Below, one piece after another: positions 42,926 to 50,269 of a stretch of 64,000 nt of DNA (its first letter is position 1; each line of letters begins with the position of its first letter). The position numbers and the translations under genes were made by a program. This DNA comes from JAFNAG01 sp963721405 (lineage in GTDB: Bacteria > Acidobacteriota > UBA6911). The DNA lies in assembly GCA_963721405.1 (NCBI GenBank), contig CAVRJA010000004.1:682001-746000 (forward strand), in the 5' to 3' direction. The notes under the pieces were generated by a model. The model worked only from the letters and a program-made list of their open reading frames with translations. It had not been told where the DNA came from and did not search any database.

Positions 42926-44653
42926 ATGAACACCGCTTATGTTTTCCGACTGGCCGGGTGCTTCGTGTTACTGCTGAACTTAGCGGCTCTGCAAGGCTGC
43001 CGTACGACGCCACAGGAAGCTGCCGACCTCGTTCTCCTCGACGGCAATGTGGTCACCATGGACAGCTCCAGACCAAGCGCTCAGGCGATTGCCGTTAAAG
43101 CGGACCGCATCGTCGCAGTCGGCGCCAATGATCAAGTGCGGGCATGGACCGGCGCCGGCACGGTGGTCGCGCGGCTTGCCGGCAAGACCGTCGTACCCGG
43201 GATGATCGATGCCCACACACACTTTCTGAGCATCGGGGCCCGCCGCCTGCAGATTGATGCCGGCGGCACGAGCAAGGCCGGGATTGTGGCGAAAGTGGCG
43301 GCGCAGGCGGCGCGCGCGAAACCCGGCGAGTGGATCCGGGGGAGAGGATGGGATCAAAACAACTGGCCGGACAAGGCATTCCCCACCAGGGCGGACCTGG
43401 ACGCCGTGGCCCCGGCCAACCCGGTCTATCTGTCGCGCGTCGACGGCCACGCGGCCTGGGTCAACAGCAGGGCGCTCGCCATCGCCGGCATCGGCCGGTC
43501 CACCCCCGACCCGCCCGGCGGCAAGATCATACGGGACGCCCGGGGAGAGCCCGCCGGAACTCTGATCGACAACGCGTTCAGGATCGTGGCGCAGCACATG
43601 CCGCCATTAACCAAGGAACAGAGAACGCAGGCCGTCCGATTCGCAATCGAAGAATGTCTGGCCGCCGGTCTCACCGGCGTACACGAGACAGGAGGCACGC
43701 GCGACGATATCGAGCTGTATGAGGAGCTGATGAGGTCCGGCCAGTTCGACCTCAGAATCTATGAGTTTGTCCGCTGGCCGGAGGACGAGCAGAAACTCCC
43801 GCACACCTACGAGTCGCTCGATTCTTACCTTCAGAAAGGCCCGCAAATCGGGCTCTACGACAACCGCCTCACGATTCGCGGAATCAAGATGAGTCTCGAC
43901 GGCGCGCTCGGTTCCCGCGGGGCCGCATTCCTGGCGCCTTATGCGGATGATCCCGGCAACAGCGGAGTGTTGAGGCTCTCCGAGGCCGAGGTACACGAAA
44001 CGATTCTCCGCGGGCTGAAATCAGGATTTCAAATTGCCGTCCACGCCATCGGCGACCGGGCAAACCGGGTCGCTCTCGACGCCATGGAAAAGGCTCTGAA
44101 GGAGACCGGAGCCACAGACGCCAGGCTGCGCATCGAACATGCGCAGGTCCTGGATGCCGCCGATGTCCCCCGCTTCGCGCGCCTGGGCATCATTCCGTCG
44201 ATGCAGCCGACCCACTGCACGACCGACATGCACTGGATCGCCGACCGCATCGGCGAAGAGCGATCCCGGTATGCGTACGCGTGGCGCACCCTGCTCACCA
44301 GCGGCGTCCGCATTCCGGGCGGCTCAGATGCGCCGGCCGAGGCGGTGGCGCCGCTGCCGGGCATCTATGCCGCAATCACACGCCGGGATCGCACCGGTTG
44401 GCCCGAGTCCGGCTGGCACCCGGAGCAGATCCTGACCCGGGAGGAAGCGCTCCGGATGTTCACGATCGATGCCGCTTACGCCGCATTCGAGGAAGAGAGC
44501 AAAGGTTCGATCACGGTGGGCAAGCTCGCGGACCTGGTGGTTCTGTCGCAGGACATCATGACGATCCCGGTCCCGCAGATTCTCGACACAAAAGTGGAAA
44601 CCACAATCCTGGGAGGAAAAATCGTCTACGTTCGCCGCGACCCTCAGCGCTGA
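42926..44653 (+). CDS. Amidohydrolase-3 family lipoprotein (YtcJ-like)
   Basis: A 575-residue metal-dependent hydrolase. The lipobox LAALQGC predicts a lipid-anchored periplasmic protein. The amidohydrolase HxH is PGMIDAHTHFLS; further landmarks are VDGHAAWVNS, MSLDGALGSRGAA, VHAIGDRAN, RIEHAQVLD and GGSDAPAE. YtcJ-type enzymes hydrolyse amide or ester bonds of small heterocyclic or formamide compounds; the substrate is unknown. Start is ATG 42926 behind GGGGGGA rather than 42914. Confidence 0.88.
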   Translation: MNTAYVFRLAGCFVLLLNLAALQGCRTTPQEAADLVLLDGNVVTMDSSRPSAQAIAVKADRIVAVGANDQVRAWTGAGTVVARLAGKTVVPGMIDAHTHFLSIGARRLQIDAGGTSKAGIVAKVAAQAARAKPGEWIRGRGWDQNNWPDKAFPTRADLDAVAPANPVYLSRVDGHAAWVNSRALAIAGIGRSTPDPPGGKIIRDARGEPAGTLIDNAFRIVAQHMPPLTKEQRTQAVRFAIEECLAAGLTGVHETGGTRDDIELYEELMRSGQFDLRIYEFVRWPEDEQKLPHTYESLDSYLQKGPQIGLYDNRLTIRGIKMSLDGALGSRGAAFLAPYADDPGNSGVLRLSEAEVHETILRGLKSGFQIAVHAIGDRANRVALDAMEKALKETGATDARLRIEHAQVLDAADVPRFARLGIIPSMQPTHCTTDMHWIADRIGEERSRYAYAWRTLLTSGVRIPGGSDAPAEAVAPLPGIYAAITRRDRTGWPESGWHPEQILTREEALRMFTIDAAYAAFEEESKGSITVGKLADLVVLSQDIMTIPVPQILDTKVETTILGGKIVYVRRDPQR

Positions 44654-44686
44654 CCGCAGAAAGAGGGCGAGTCGGACTGTCCCTCC

Positions 44687-45801
44687 TTACTTGACCCAGG
44701 TCTTCCCGTCCTGGCGGATCCAGACGGTGGTTCCGCCGAAGCCTTTCGCGCCGATCTGGTACAGATCTGCCGTCGCCTGCATGACCGGCTGGAACTCGAT
44801 TCCCTCCACCTGGATTCTGCTCACATCCAATGCGGCGAGATCCGGCGCATACCGGCCGGTCGCGGCCTTGATGCGGCGCTGGCGGTAATAGAGCCTGCGG
44901 AGCGCCCACTTCACCCGTTCGTTGCGATCTTCGACGAACGCCTCGGTGCCGACGCCTGAATTCATGCCTGAGAACTGGACATAGCCCCAGCGCTCGGGCA
45001 TGTGGATGTCGATTGCGCCCTGCGGGCTCCACACCCAGTTGTCGGAAGGGACGGCCTTGCCCGTGGACGGATCGACGCGCTTCGCGTAGCGCCCATCCTT
45101 CGCGTCGAGCTGCCATTCGACCCGCGAGAAGTTGATCCGCCACTGTTCTCCGGCATTGGGCGGCCTCTTGCCCGGCGCGGCCTCGCGCAGGATGTGCCAG
45201 GGGAAGGCCAGTTCGACCGTCCACCCCTCGTCGCGGTCGCCTGCCCGGTTCGCGGTGCCGCGGGTTTCGATTCCCATCCGCAACCCTGTGATGTCCCAGG
45301 CGATGATCGGGGGTCCGCCGTCGCGATAGGTCTGGATGAGCATCAGGTCGAATACCGTCCCTAGCGGGTTGACTTCGAGCTCATAGTAATTGTGGGTGTC
45401 TCCGTCCGGGTCAATGAAGACCTCGATGTCGTTGTCGTTATATACGATGGCGTCGCGGGCGGTCAGAGTGCCCCAGAGGTCTGGATTCCTCCATCTCGAG
45501 CGCCACGTAAAAGTTGGCATCGTCCCAGAGCATCTTTGCGCGCGTCTGCAGGCGCGGGCGCGGGCGGGCGTCGCCTTCGATGTCGACGAAATAGTCGGTC
45601 CAGGGCGCTGCGCGCCAGGAGGCGTCGTCCAACTTGCCATTGATGGACGGCGCGGACGCAACGTGGTAGCAGACGTAGCGCTGCGGCGCGAAGGGCATGG
45701 ACTCTGGATCGCGCGCCGCGGGCGCTCTGCGGGCGGACGGGCACGATCCACGCCGCCAGCAGCGCGACGACAAGCGCTTTTCGGCAAAACCAGGCAAGCA
45801 T
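44687..45801 (-). pseudogene. CBM9-like secreted carbohydrate-binding protein with two frameshifts
   Basis: The reading starts at ATG 45801 (GGGGAGGAAATTG just upstream) with a good signal peptide (KALVVALLAAWIVPVRPQ). It then changes frame at about 45700-45725 into MPFAPQRYVCYHV, APSINGKLDDASWRAAPW, and again at about 45484-45489 (GGAATCCAGACC) into LWGTLTARDAIVYNDNDIEV, the CBM9-like core, which is open to 44687. Joined, it is a normal exported family-9 carbohydrate-binding protein of about 370 residues. The ATG shares its A with the upstream TGA (TGATG). Either the gene is decaying or the assembly has two indels; the clean signal and core make the second explanation plausible. Confidence 0.75.
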
Positions 45802-46907
45802 CAATTTCCTCCCCTGGAGCCGGCCCGCTTCAATGCCGCGGAGAACTCCTTCCAGTGTTCCTGGGTCATCGTGTCGCCCTGGAACAGGCTGATGCCCTGC
45901 GCGCCGCCGGCGAACGCGCGATCCACGGCACGGCCGAGGTCGGGGGGCGTCAGTTCCGGCACGTAGAGCCCCGTGTAAAGAGGCATGCGCCCGTGCAGCG
46001 CCTCCTCGCCCTCTCGCGTCGCACGCTCGATCCAGGCAACAGTCTCCTTATAGAACGAGTGGTAGACCATCGGCAGCACCGCATCCACTTTCCATCGCAC
46101 CCAATCCTGGCGCACGAGGGCGCGCGCAATCGCCGGCGTCGGGAACACGGCGGCCGTTACCTGCTTCCCGCGGGCGTGCGCTTCGTCCACCAGCAGGCCG
46201 ACCATTTCCGTAATCGAGTCATATCGGAACTGCAGCCACGCGCTGTGGCCGGGCGGATCAGGCAGCTCCATGGGATCCACACCCGACTTGAGCCTGAAGC
46301 GGTCGCGGCAGACGCGGCAATAGCAGAAGTCGAACTCAGGATACTCCTTGTCCTGGACCAGCTTGTATTTCGGCCACAGCGCGACCGGGAGGATGACGTC
46401 GGGATAACGGATGTAGTCGAGGTGCACGCTGGCCAATCCCTCAATCTGTGCGATCTCACGAACAACCCCGGCAAGATATTGCCGCACCTCGTCGCGCACC
46501 GGGCACATGAACCTGTAATAGTCCACGTAAGGCGGCTTCTCGGCCGTCGAGATGCCATTGCGGCTGACTGCATACCAGTCGGGGTGGGCTTTCACGTTCT
46601 CGCCGCGCATCATCGTCATGATCCAGGCGTGCAGTTCGAGCCCCTCGCTCCGGGCAACGGGGATCGCCTCGCGATAGAAATCTGCGTTTCCGCCGACGAG
46701 AATCGCATCGATTCCGGCAGCGCGCATCCCGGCCAGCCTGGGCCGCCAACCGTCCATTGACTTGACGCCGCCGCGCATCCAGGCCCAGTTCTTGAGCGTG
46801 GCGCGCCGCCGGCGGCGGAGCTCGGGGGCGGCGACTGCGGCAGCCAGCCCGTGGCCGGCCACGGCAGCGCCTGCGCCGATCGAGAAAAGAAACTGTCTCC
46901 GGTTCAT
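45801..46907 (-). CDS. Tat-exported glycosidase-like (GHL10/DUF4015-type) protein
   Basis: A 368-residue protein with a Tat signal (NRRQFLFSIGAGAAVAGHG). The TIM-barrel core has GIDAILVGGNADFY, HAWIMTMMRG, the VHLDYIRYP block typical of GHL10-like hydrolases, FCYCRVCRDRF, and a C-terminal GAQGISLFQGD strand. Candidate acidic catalytic residues include Asp in LDYIRYP; the mechanism is unproven. It overlaps the following CBM9-like gene (TGATG) and starts inside the stop of a short methyltransferase stub, so all three are one transcript. Confidence 0.78.
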   Translation of the reverse strand: MNRRQFLFSIGAGAAVAGHGLAAAVAAPELRRRRRATLKNWAWMRGGVKSMDGWRPRLAGMRAAGIDAILVGGNADFYREAIPVARSEGLELHAWIMTMMRGENVKAHPDWYAVSRNGISTAEKPPYVDYYRFMCPVRDEVRQYLAGVVREIAQIEGLASVHLDYIRYPDVILPVALWPKYKLVQDKEYPEFDFCYCRVCRDRFRLKSGVDPMELPDPPGHSAWLQFRYDSITEMVGLLVDEAHARGKQVTAAVFPTPAIARALVRQDWVRWKVDAVLPMVYHSFYKETVAWIERATREGEEALHGRMPLYTGLYVPELTPPDLGRAVDRAFAGGAQGISLFQGDTMTQEHWKEFSAALKRAGSRGGN

Positions 46908-47059
46908 ATGGGTTTCCGGCCGGCCGGCTTTGTCAGCGCGAGCAGTTGTTCCACTTCCCGTTGGGCACCGGCGAAGCGCGCATTGGAGAAAATGAACCCG
47001 GAGAGCTCGCGCCAGAACCGGTCATCATCGAACCACTCTGTTGGTCGTTCCGGTGTCAT
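46904..47059 (-). pseudogene. N-terminal stub of a class I SAM methyltransferase
   Basis: A 51-codon ORF with GGAGG five bases before its ATG. It encodes the usual start of a methyltransferase family (TEWFDDDRFWREL, then EVEQLLALTKPAG) but ends at residue 51, before the SAM-binding LDLCCGPG motif would appear. Its TGA overlaps the next ATG (ATGA at 46904-46907). It may survive as a translated leader that couples the glycosidase-like gene, or may simply be a deletion remnant. Confidence 0.6.
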
Positions 47060-47119
47060 AGCAGCCTCCGACAGGCATCCTATACCAGGTTTTTGAAACA
47101 GTGCAGCGAATTACCGTTG

Positions 47120-48793
47120 TCAGTCCCCCCTCCCGAGCGGGGCCTGGAGGGTAACACGGACGCCATGGTCGGGCGCGGTTTCGATTTCCATCGAGCCGCC
47201 AAGATGAGCGAGTCTTTGCTGGATGCTGAAGAGGCCGAACGTGGGTGATGTCCTGCTCCTTCCCTTGAGCAGGGTTGGATCAAAGCCCTTGCCGGCGTCG
47301 GCCACGACGATTTTGATCTTCTCATCCGGAGTATGTTCGACGGTCACCGCCGCCTTCGACTGGCCGGAATGCTTGATGGCGTTGAGCAGCAATTCCCGCA
47401 CGCACTCAAACAGCAGCAGCCGGACCTCCTCGGCGGCCGGCTCGGCGCCGTTGTCGGATTTCACTTCGACGTGGAAGTGGCTCTGCTTCCGCACGTGGTC
47501 TGCAAGCCACCCGAGTCCGGCAATCAATCCCGCCTCGTGAAGCACCGGCGGGCTCAGTTCGACTGCCAGCGATCGGGAGGCTTCAATAGCCTCCTTGAGG
47601 ATCGACTCAACCGTTTGCACGAGGGAAACTTCCGGCGCGCCTGCGGCAGAGTCCCGTTTGAAAACCACCAGGTGCATCTGGGCCGCCACCAGCAATTGCT
47701 GGATATGGTCATGAAGAACCTGCGCAATCCGTTTCCGCTCCTGCTGCTCGGCGTGGCTGAGATCGGCCGCCAGGGCGCGCAACTCTTCCGCTTGACCCTG
47801 CACCTCCGCCGTGCGCTCAGCCACACGCTGTTCCAGGGTTTCGTTCAACGCGCGGAGCTGGTTTTCACGGTCGCGAAGGGCTTCTTCGGCTTTCCTACGG
47901 TCCGCAATCTCAGCGGCAAGAAGAGCGTTTCGGGCCTCGATTTCCTCCGTGCGTTGTTTGACCAGATCTCCCAGGTGCTCGCGGTGTTGCAGGAGCTCGG
48001 ATTCTGCGCGTTTGCGTTCGGTGATATCGATGCCCATCGCCAGAGTGAGCGTGGCGTCATCCGAGTCGGCGAAGGGGAATTGGGAGATGTGGTAGTCGCG
48101 GCCGTCCACTCCCGTTGCCTCCCACTCCGGTGGTTGGGACTTCTGGGCCTCATCCACTGCCCACTCCCCGCGCGGACGGTCACGGAGAAACAGAGATTCG
48201 AAGCTGCGCTTTGCTCTGAATTCCCCGAAGCGCTCGCGAAAGAAGCGGTTGGCAAAGACCACGGTGTAGTCCGGCGCTACCAGCATCACTCCGGCGGGCA
48301 ACATCTCCAGCACGTCGTGGAACCGCCGGCGTTCGGCTTTCAGCGCCTCGCCGGCGCGCTTTTGGTACCTGTTTCGGTCGCGGCGCACGCGCGCCTCTCG
48401 CAGCTCCCGCTCTACCGCCGGGACGAGCCGCTTGAGGTGATCTTTCATGACGTAGTCATGGGCGCCGGCCTTCATGGCCTCTACGGCGGCATCTTCGCCG
48501 ATGCATCCCGATACGATGATAAACGGCAGGTCGAGGCCCTTTTCCCGGAGAATGCCCAAGGCAGCCAGGCCGCTGAACCGGGGCATGAAATAGTCGGCCA
48601 GCACCAGGTCCCACGGTTCCTGTTCGAGGGCAGTGCGCATCTCCTCAGGAGTGTCCACGCGCCGATGGGTGATCTCGTAGCCGGCCCGCCGCAGAGCCTG
48701 GACCAAAAGCACGGCGTCGTCGGCTGAATCCTCCACAAGGAGCAGGCGGAGCGGGTCAGCTCCGGCCGAAAGGCGCTCGTCAGGCTGGCTCAT
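47120..48793 (-). CDS. Receiver-PAS-HisKA_3 hybrid histidine kinase
   Basis: A 557-residue cytoplasmic protein. N-terminal receiver (LLLVEDSADD, phospho-Asp in LVLADYFMPRFSG), then a PAS domain (about 160-275: VLEMLPAGVMLVAPDYTVVF), a long coiled coil, a NarX/DesK-type phosphoacceptor helix (ERKRIAQVLHDHIQQLLVAA) and a GHKL ATPase (ELLLNAIKHSG, ADAGKGFDP, FGLFSIQQRL). It is last of a four-gene operon and overlaps the preceding response-regulator gene by 14 bp. Its receiver is a likely phosphate acceptor from the upstream kinase. Confidence 0.9.
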   Translation of the reverse strand: MSQPDERLSAGADPLRLLLVEDSADDAVLLVQALRRAGYEITHRRVDTPEEMRTALEQEPWDLVLADYFMPRFSGLAALGILREKGLDLPFIIVSGCIGEDAAVEAMKAGAHDYVMKDHLKRLVPAVERELREARVRRDRNRYQKRAGEALKAERRRFHDVLEMLPAGVMLVAPDYTVVFANRFFRERFGEFRAKRSFESLFLRDRPRGEWAVDEAQKSQPPEWEATGVDGRDYHISQFPFADSDDATLTLAMGIDITERKRAESELLQHREHLGDLVKQRTEEIEARNALLAAEIADRRKAEEALRDRENQLRALNETLEQRVAERTAEVQGQAEELRALAADLSHAEQQERKRIAQVLHDHIQQLLVAAQMHLVVFKRDSAAGAPEVSLVQTVESILKEAIEASRSLAVELSPPVLHEAGLIAGLGWLADHVRKQSHFHVEVKSDNGAEPAAEEVRLLLFECVRELLLNAIKHSGQSKAAVTVEHTPDEKIKIVVADAGKGFDPTLLKGRSRTSPTFGLFSIQQRLAHLGGSMEIETAPDHGVRVTLQAPLGRGD

Positions 48794-49211
48794 TGAGCAC
48801 CATCCAGTATAGACCCAACGTCTGTACGGCCTCGACGAACTGGTGGAAGTCTACCGGCTTGCGCACATAACTGTTGGTGCCGAGCCGATAGCTTTCAACG
48901 CGGTCCTTGTCCTCGAGCGATGAGGTCAGAACAACTACTGGCAGCAGCCTGGTCCTTTCATCGGAGCGGATGCGCCTCAGGACCTCCAGCCCGTCCATCC
49001 TCGGCATCTTCAAGTCGAGGAGAATGACCTCCGGCATGATGCTCAAGTCCCGGCCTGAGTATTTCCCGGTGCCGAACAAGAAATCGATGGCCTCGACGCC
49101 GTCTGAGACGACCTCCATTTGATTGGCGAGCCGGCTGCGCTCGAACGCCTTCATGGTCAGCTTCACATCGTCGGGATTGTCTTCAACGAGCAGAACCAGT
49201 TTCGACTTCAT
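48780..49211 (-). CDS. Single-domain response regulator (Rcp1-like)
   Basis: A 143-residue receiver with LLVEDNPDDVKL, phospho-Asp in VILLDLKMPRMDG, VVVLTSS and SYVRKPVDF. It has no output domain, like Rcp1-type regulators that pair with phytochrome-like kinases. Four-base overlap with the upstream kinase gene and 14-base overlap with the downstream hybrid kinase place it between them in both gene order and probable phosphate flow. Confidence 0.92.
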   Translation of the reverse strand: MKSKLVLLVEDNPDDVKLTMKAFERSRLANQMEVVSDGVEAIDFLFGTGKYSGRDLSIMPEVILLDLKMPRMDGLEVLRRIRSDERTRLLPVVVLTSSLEDKDRVESYRLGTNSYVRKPVDFHQFVEAVQTLGLYWMVLNEPA

Positions 49212-50269
49212 TTTTTCTCCTCTGCCGGGCGGGGAATGGCGAAATATGCGGTCGTTCCATAATCAATGGTCCCTTCGATCCAGACGCGGCCGCCGTGTCG
49301 TTCGACGATTCTTTTGACGGTGGCAAGTCCGATGCCGGTCCCGGGGAATTCGTCTGATTTATGCATGCGCTGAAAGGGCTGGAACAACTTGCCGGCATAA
49401 GTCATGTCAAAGCCGGCGCCGTTGTCTCTGACGAAACAGACGACCTCCTCGCCTCCCGGTTCGGCGCCGAATTCAATTCTGGCCGCCTCCCGGTGCTGGG
49501 TGAATTTCCAGGCGTTGCCCAGGAGGTTTTCGAGCACAATCATCAGGAGGCGCCCGTCGCCATCGACGATGATGTCCGGGGCCGCCGCGGCCTCCACCGA
49601 CCTTTCGGGCTGCGCGGACCGGAGCCGGTCGAGGATCCGGTGCGCGATATCGGTCAGGTTCACGCGGCCTCGTTCCATCGTGGCGCGCGACAGCCGCGAC
49701 AGCTTGAGCAGGTCGTCGATCAGGTCGCCCATGCGTGCGGCTGCGGCCGCGATCCGCTCCAGGTAATCCCGTCCTTCGGCATCGAGCTTCCGGGAATAGT
49801 CCACGAGCAGCAACTGGCTGAAGCCGGCGACGCTGCGGAGCGGTGCGCGCAGGTCGTGCGACACCGAATAACTGAACGCCTCGATTTCGCGGTTCGCGGC
49901 CTCAGTCGCCTCTTTGGCCATGCGGAGTGATTCGAACGAAGCACGCAGTTCGCGGTTGGCCGCCTCCGCCTTCGACCTTTCTACGTCGAAGTCCTCGAGC
50001 AGGTTCAACATCGCCCGCTGGGTGCTTTCTGCCATTCCTTTTTCTTCAGCGGAATCCTCGAGGATGTTCAGGAGGGCGCGATGCGTCTCTTCCAACCGCT
50101 CCTTTTCCCGGGCTGAATCCTCGAGAATGTCAAGGACCGCCCGCTGGGTCTCCTCGAGTCGCGCTTTCTCCCTGGCGATGTCCTCCAGAAGATCGACGGT
50201 GGCGCTCGAGGAACCCCCGGCGTCGACCACAAGTGGCTCTGAGGTGTGCGGCTTGGAAGAGGAACTCAT
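49208..50269 (-). CDS. Histidine kinase with a fourfold 21-residue coiled-coil repeat
   Basis: A 353-residue soluble kinase without its own sensor domain. Residues 25-108 are four 21-residue repeats (three heptads each) of the form LxxLEDxAxEKxxxEETxRAx, predicted to form a long coiled coil. The kinase core follows: SYSVSHDLRAPLRSV with the phospho-His at about 138, N-box ENLLGNAWKFT, and G-boxes DNGAGFD and GTGIGLATVK, as in bacteriophytochrome-type kinases. Its start overlaps the stop of the PAS-array gene and its stop the start of the response regulator (4 bp each). The sensor is probably supplied by the PAS protein. Confidence 0.9.
   Translation of the reverse strand: MSSSSKPHTSEPLVVDAGGSSSATVDLLEDIAREKARLEETQRAVLDILEDSAREKERLEETHRALLNILEDSAEEKGMAESTQRAMLNLLEDFDVERSKAEAANRELRASFESLRMAKEATEAANREIEAFSYSVSHDLRAPLRSVAGFSQLLLVDYSRKLDAEGRDYLERIAAAAARMGDLIDDLLKLSRLSRATMERGRVNLTDIAHRILDRLRSAQPERSVEAAAAPDIIVDGDGRLLMIVLENLLGNAWKFTQHREAARIEFGAEPGGEEVVCFVRDNGAGFDMTYAGKLFQPFQRMHKSDEFPGTGIGLATVKRIVERHGGRVWIEGTIDYGTTAYFAIPRPAEEKK
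49946..50197 (-). repeat. Four 63-bp coding repeats (coiled coil)
   Basis: Four in-frame tandem 63-bp units code the 21-residue coiled-coil repeats of the histidine kinase; the first two are most alike. Being a multiple of seven residues, any gain or loss of a unit keeps the heptad phase. Confidence 0.85.
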
